Of a DNA stretch of 64,000 bases, positions 62,817 to 64,000 are shown piece by piece (position 1 is the stretch's first letter; each line of letters opens with the position of its first letter). The notes beneath the pieces are model-generated. The model was given only the letters and a program-made list of their open reading frames with translations. It was not told the DNA's origin and ran no database searches. The position numbers and the translations under genes are program-made. This DNA comes from Catellatospora bangladeshensis (GTDB taxonomy: Bacteria > Actinomycetota > Actinomycetes > Mycobacteriales > Micromonosporaceae). The stretch is taken from assembly GCF_016862575.1 (NCBI RefSeq), contig NZ_BONF01000020.1, positions 62,001 to 126,000 on the forward strand, written 5' to 3'.

Positions 62817-63674
62817 ATGGGCCTGCTGTGTGCCGTGACGTTCAACAAGTACGGGCGGCTGTACTACCTCGACCCCGGCGACTTCCGTCCCCGCGTGGGC
62901 GACAAGGTGCTCGTGGGCACCGACGACGGGCCCGAGGTCGCCGAGTGCGTGTGGGCGCCCGAGTGGAGCGACGAGGACACCGCGGGCTTCCCGAAGGTCA
63001 TCGGCCTGGCCGGGGCCGCGGACGTCAGCCGCGACGACCTGATCCGCCAGCGCAAGGCCGAAGCGCGGGTCGCCGCCAACCGGCTCATCCGCGAGCACCA
63101 GCTGCCCATGAAGGTCATCGCGGTTGACCACGTGCCCAGCGGGCCGCCCGACGGCGACGACCCGGGCCCGAGCCCGCGCACCACCGTCTACTTCACCGCC
63201 CCGCACCGGGTCGACTTCCGCTCGCTGGTACGCGATCTCGGCGCGACCCTGAAGTGCCGGGTGGAGCTGCGCCAGCTGTCCGCGCGGGACTCGGCCAAGG
63301 TGCAGGGCGGCATCGGCTCCTGCGGGCGCGATCTGTGCTGCTCGACGTTCCTGACCGAGTTCGAGCCGGTCAGCATCCGCATGGCCAAGGACCAGGACCT
63401 GCCGCTCAACCCGATGCGCATCTCCGGCGCCTGCGGGCGGCTCATGTGCTGTCTGAAGTACGAACATCCTTTGTATCAAGACTTCCAGGCCACGGCTCCG
63501 GCGCTCGGCGAGCAGGTGGTCACCGCCGACGGCGAGGAGGGGCGCGTCGTCGGGCACTCGGTGCCGCGCGACGCCGTGGTCATCCGGCTCGCCGCCGACG
63601 GCTCCCGCACCGTCTGCCCGAAGGCGTCGGTGTGCGGGAGCCGCAAGGCGTACGAGGACCGCTACGCGGTGTGA
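62817..63674 (+). CDS. ricT: PSP1-domain protein RicT
   Basis: 285 residues of the RicT/YaaT (PSP1) family, a subunit of a [4Fe-4S]-containing complex that in Bacillus works with RNase Y; function in actinomycetes is not settled. Cys clusters are IGSCGRDLCCSTF, ISGACGRLMCCLKYEH, and one at VCPKASVCG. It commonly follows holB, and here only the YbaB/WXG cassette and the LPXTG gene intervene. Start ATG 62817 (GTG 62811 possible) is supported by the candidate leaderless promoter. Confidence 0.9.
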   Translation: MGLLCAVTFNKYGRLYYLDPGDFRPRVGDKVLVGTDDGPEVAECVWAPEWSDEDTAGFPKVIGLAGAADVSRDDLIRQRKAEARVAANRLIREHQLPMKVIAVDHVPSGPPDGDDPGPSPRTTVYFTAPHRVDFRSLVRDLGATLKCRVELRQLSARDSAKVQGGIGSCGRDLCCSTFLTEFEPVSIRMAKDQDLPLNPMRISGACGRLMCCLKYEHPLYQDFQATAPALGEQVVTADGEEGRVVGHSVPRDAVVIRLAADGSRTVCPKASVCGSRKAYEDRYAV

Positions 63675-64000
63675 CTCGGGTCCGGCGCGTCGGCCGGGAT
63701 CACGGCCGGCGGGGCCGCATGCTGCTTCGCCGGGCCGAGCGTGATGACCTCGTCGACCAGCCGCGGCCGCAGCGGCTTCGCCGGAGCGAACCAGCTTCCG
63801 CTCGGCTGGGGCACCCACTTCGTGGAGATGGTGTCCACGCCGACCACGTAGATGCTCAGCTTGCCGTCGGGGGCGAAGCGCATCCGCAGGAAGCACTTGT
63901 AGTCCTCGATGCCCTGCCCGGCGTACAGCTCGTTGACGTTCACCTTGAACGACGCCGCGATCAGCAGGTACAGCGACACCAGCAGCGCCGCTGCCACCCC
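63662..64000 (-). CDS. C-terminal part of a gene cut by the window end
   Basis: At least 111 residues are visible on the minus strand; the true start is beyond 64000. The fragment starts with a hydrophobic helix (AALLVSLYLLIAASFKVNV), continues NELYAGQGIEDYKCFLRMRFAPDG, and ends with VDEVITLGPAKQHAAPP. The FLRMRF and VVGVDTI blocks remind me of the C-terminal region of actinomycete metallophosphoesterase-like membrane proteins; this is weak. It overlaps the ricT stop by 13 nt, tail to tail. Confidence 0.55.
   Translation of the reverse strand, partial: GVAAALLVSLYLLIAASFKVNVNELYAGQGIEDYKCFLRMRFAPDGKLSIYVVGVDTISTKWVPQPSGSWFAPAKPLRPRLVDEVITLGPAKQHAAPPAVIPADAPDPSHTA

Overview
The window is high-GC DNA with GTG/ATG starts, strong GGAGG ribosome sites and frequent 1-4 nt gene overlaps, typical of a filamentous actinomycete. 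Micromonosporaceae is my best guess (inference from gene content and repeat style; no search was run). The central backbone acsA - HAD phosphatase - 6C RNA - ssd/tad pilus genes - helicase - bldG-like antagonist - anti-sigma factor - hppA - topA - tmk - holB - ricT follows, from memory, the order around bldG in Streptomyces; part of it (HAD / 6C-B11 RNA / ssd) also matches mycobacteria.

Layout. 0-4.8 kb: IclR regulator, secreted PhoX phosphatase, RarD-type transporter, small membrane protein. 4.8-12.6 kb: a partial type VII secretion (ESX) locus (eccE divergent from eccB, two WXG100 genes, mycosin) followed by a two-gene unit, a large SseB-domain protein overlapping a small conserved partner. 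12.6-16.1 kb: alpha/beta-hydrolase without a recognisable nucleophile, NhaA antiporter, C45-type peptidase. 16.2-24.6 kb: two secreted M6 (immune inhibitor A-like) metalloproteases flanking an operon-like set of a TrmB/LuxR regulator, two secreted Cys-containing proteins and a small membrane protein. 24.9-34.9 kb: acsA, a degenerate Fic-like protein, HAD phosphatase, 6C RNA, tad/Flp pilus operon, DUF559 nuclease-like protein. 35-42.5 kb: helicase, anti-sigma pair, proton pyrophosphatase, lipoprotein. 42.4-51.4 kb: accessory block (VanX-like dipeptidase, SARP/AfsR regulator, large subtilase, second TrmB/LuxR regulator). 51.7-63.7 kb: topA, TetR regulator, MFS-thymidylate kinase fusion, holB, a YbaB/WXG cassette, LPXTG surface protein, ricT, and a gene cut by the window end.

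The signals I find most unusual are: (1) a dispersed family of intergenic hairpins whose ends are AAGATCG/CGATCTT while the interior of the stem varies with compensating changes; (2) an exactly duplicated promoter layout, TTGCA-N6-TGCAA, 36 nt, then YCTASTTTGCTC, in front of the TrmB/LuxR regulator and in front of a secreted-protein gene 1.8 kb later; (3) the ESX-adjacent SseB protein/partner pair, which has the architecture of a secreted effector with a cognate small protein; (4) a Fic-like protein with an intact inhibitory motif but a broken catalytic motif; (5) the MFS-tmk gene, whose only well-placed start is ATC; (6) the 6C RNA in its conserved place. No tRNA, rRNA, CRISPR array, transposase or integrase was seen.
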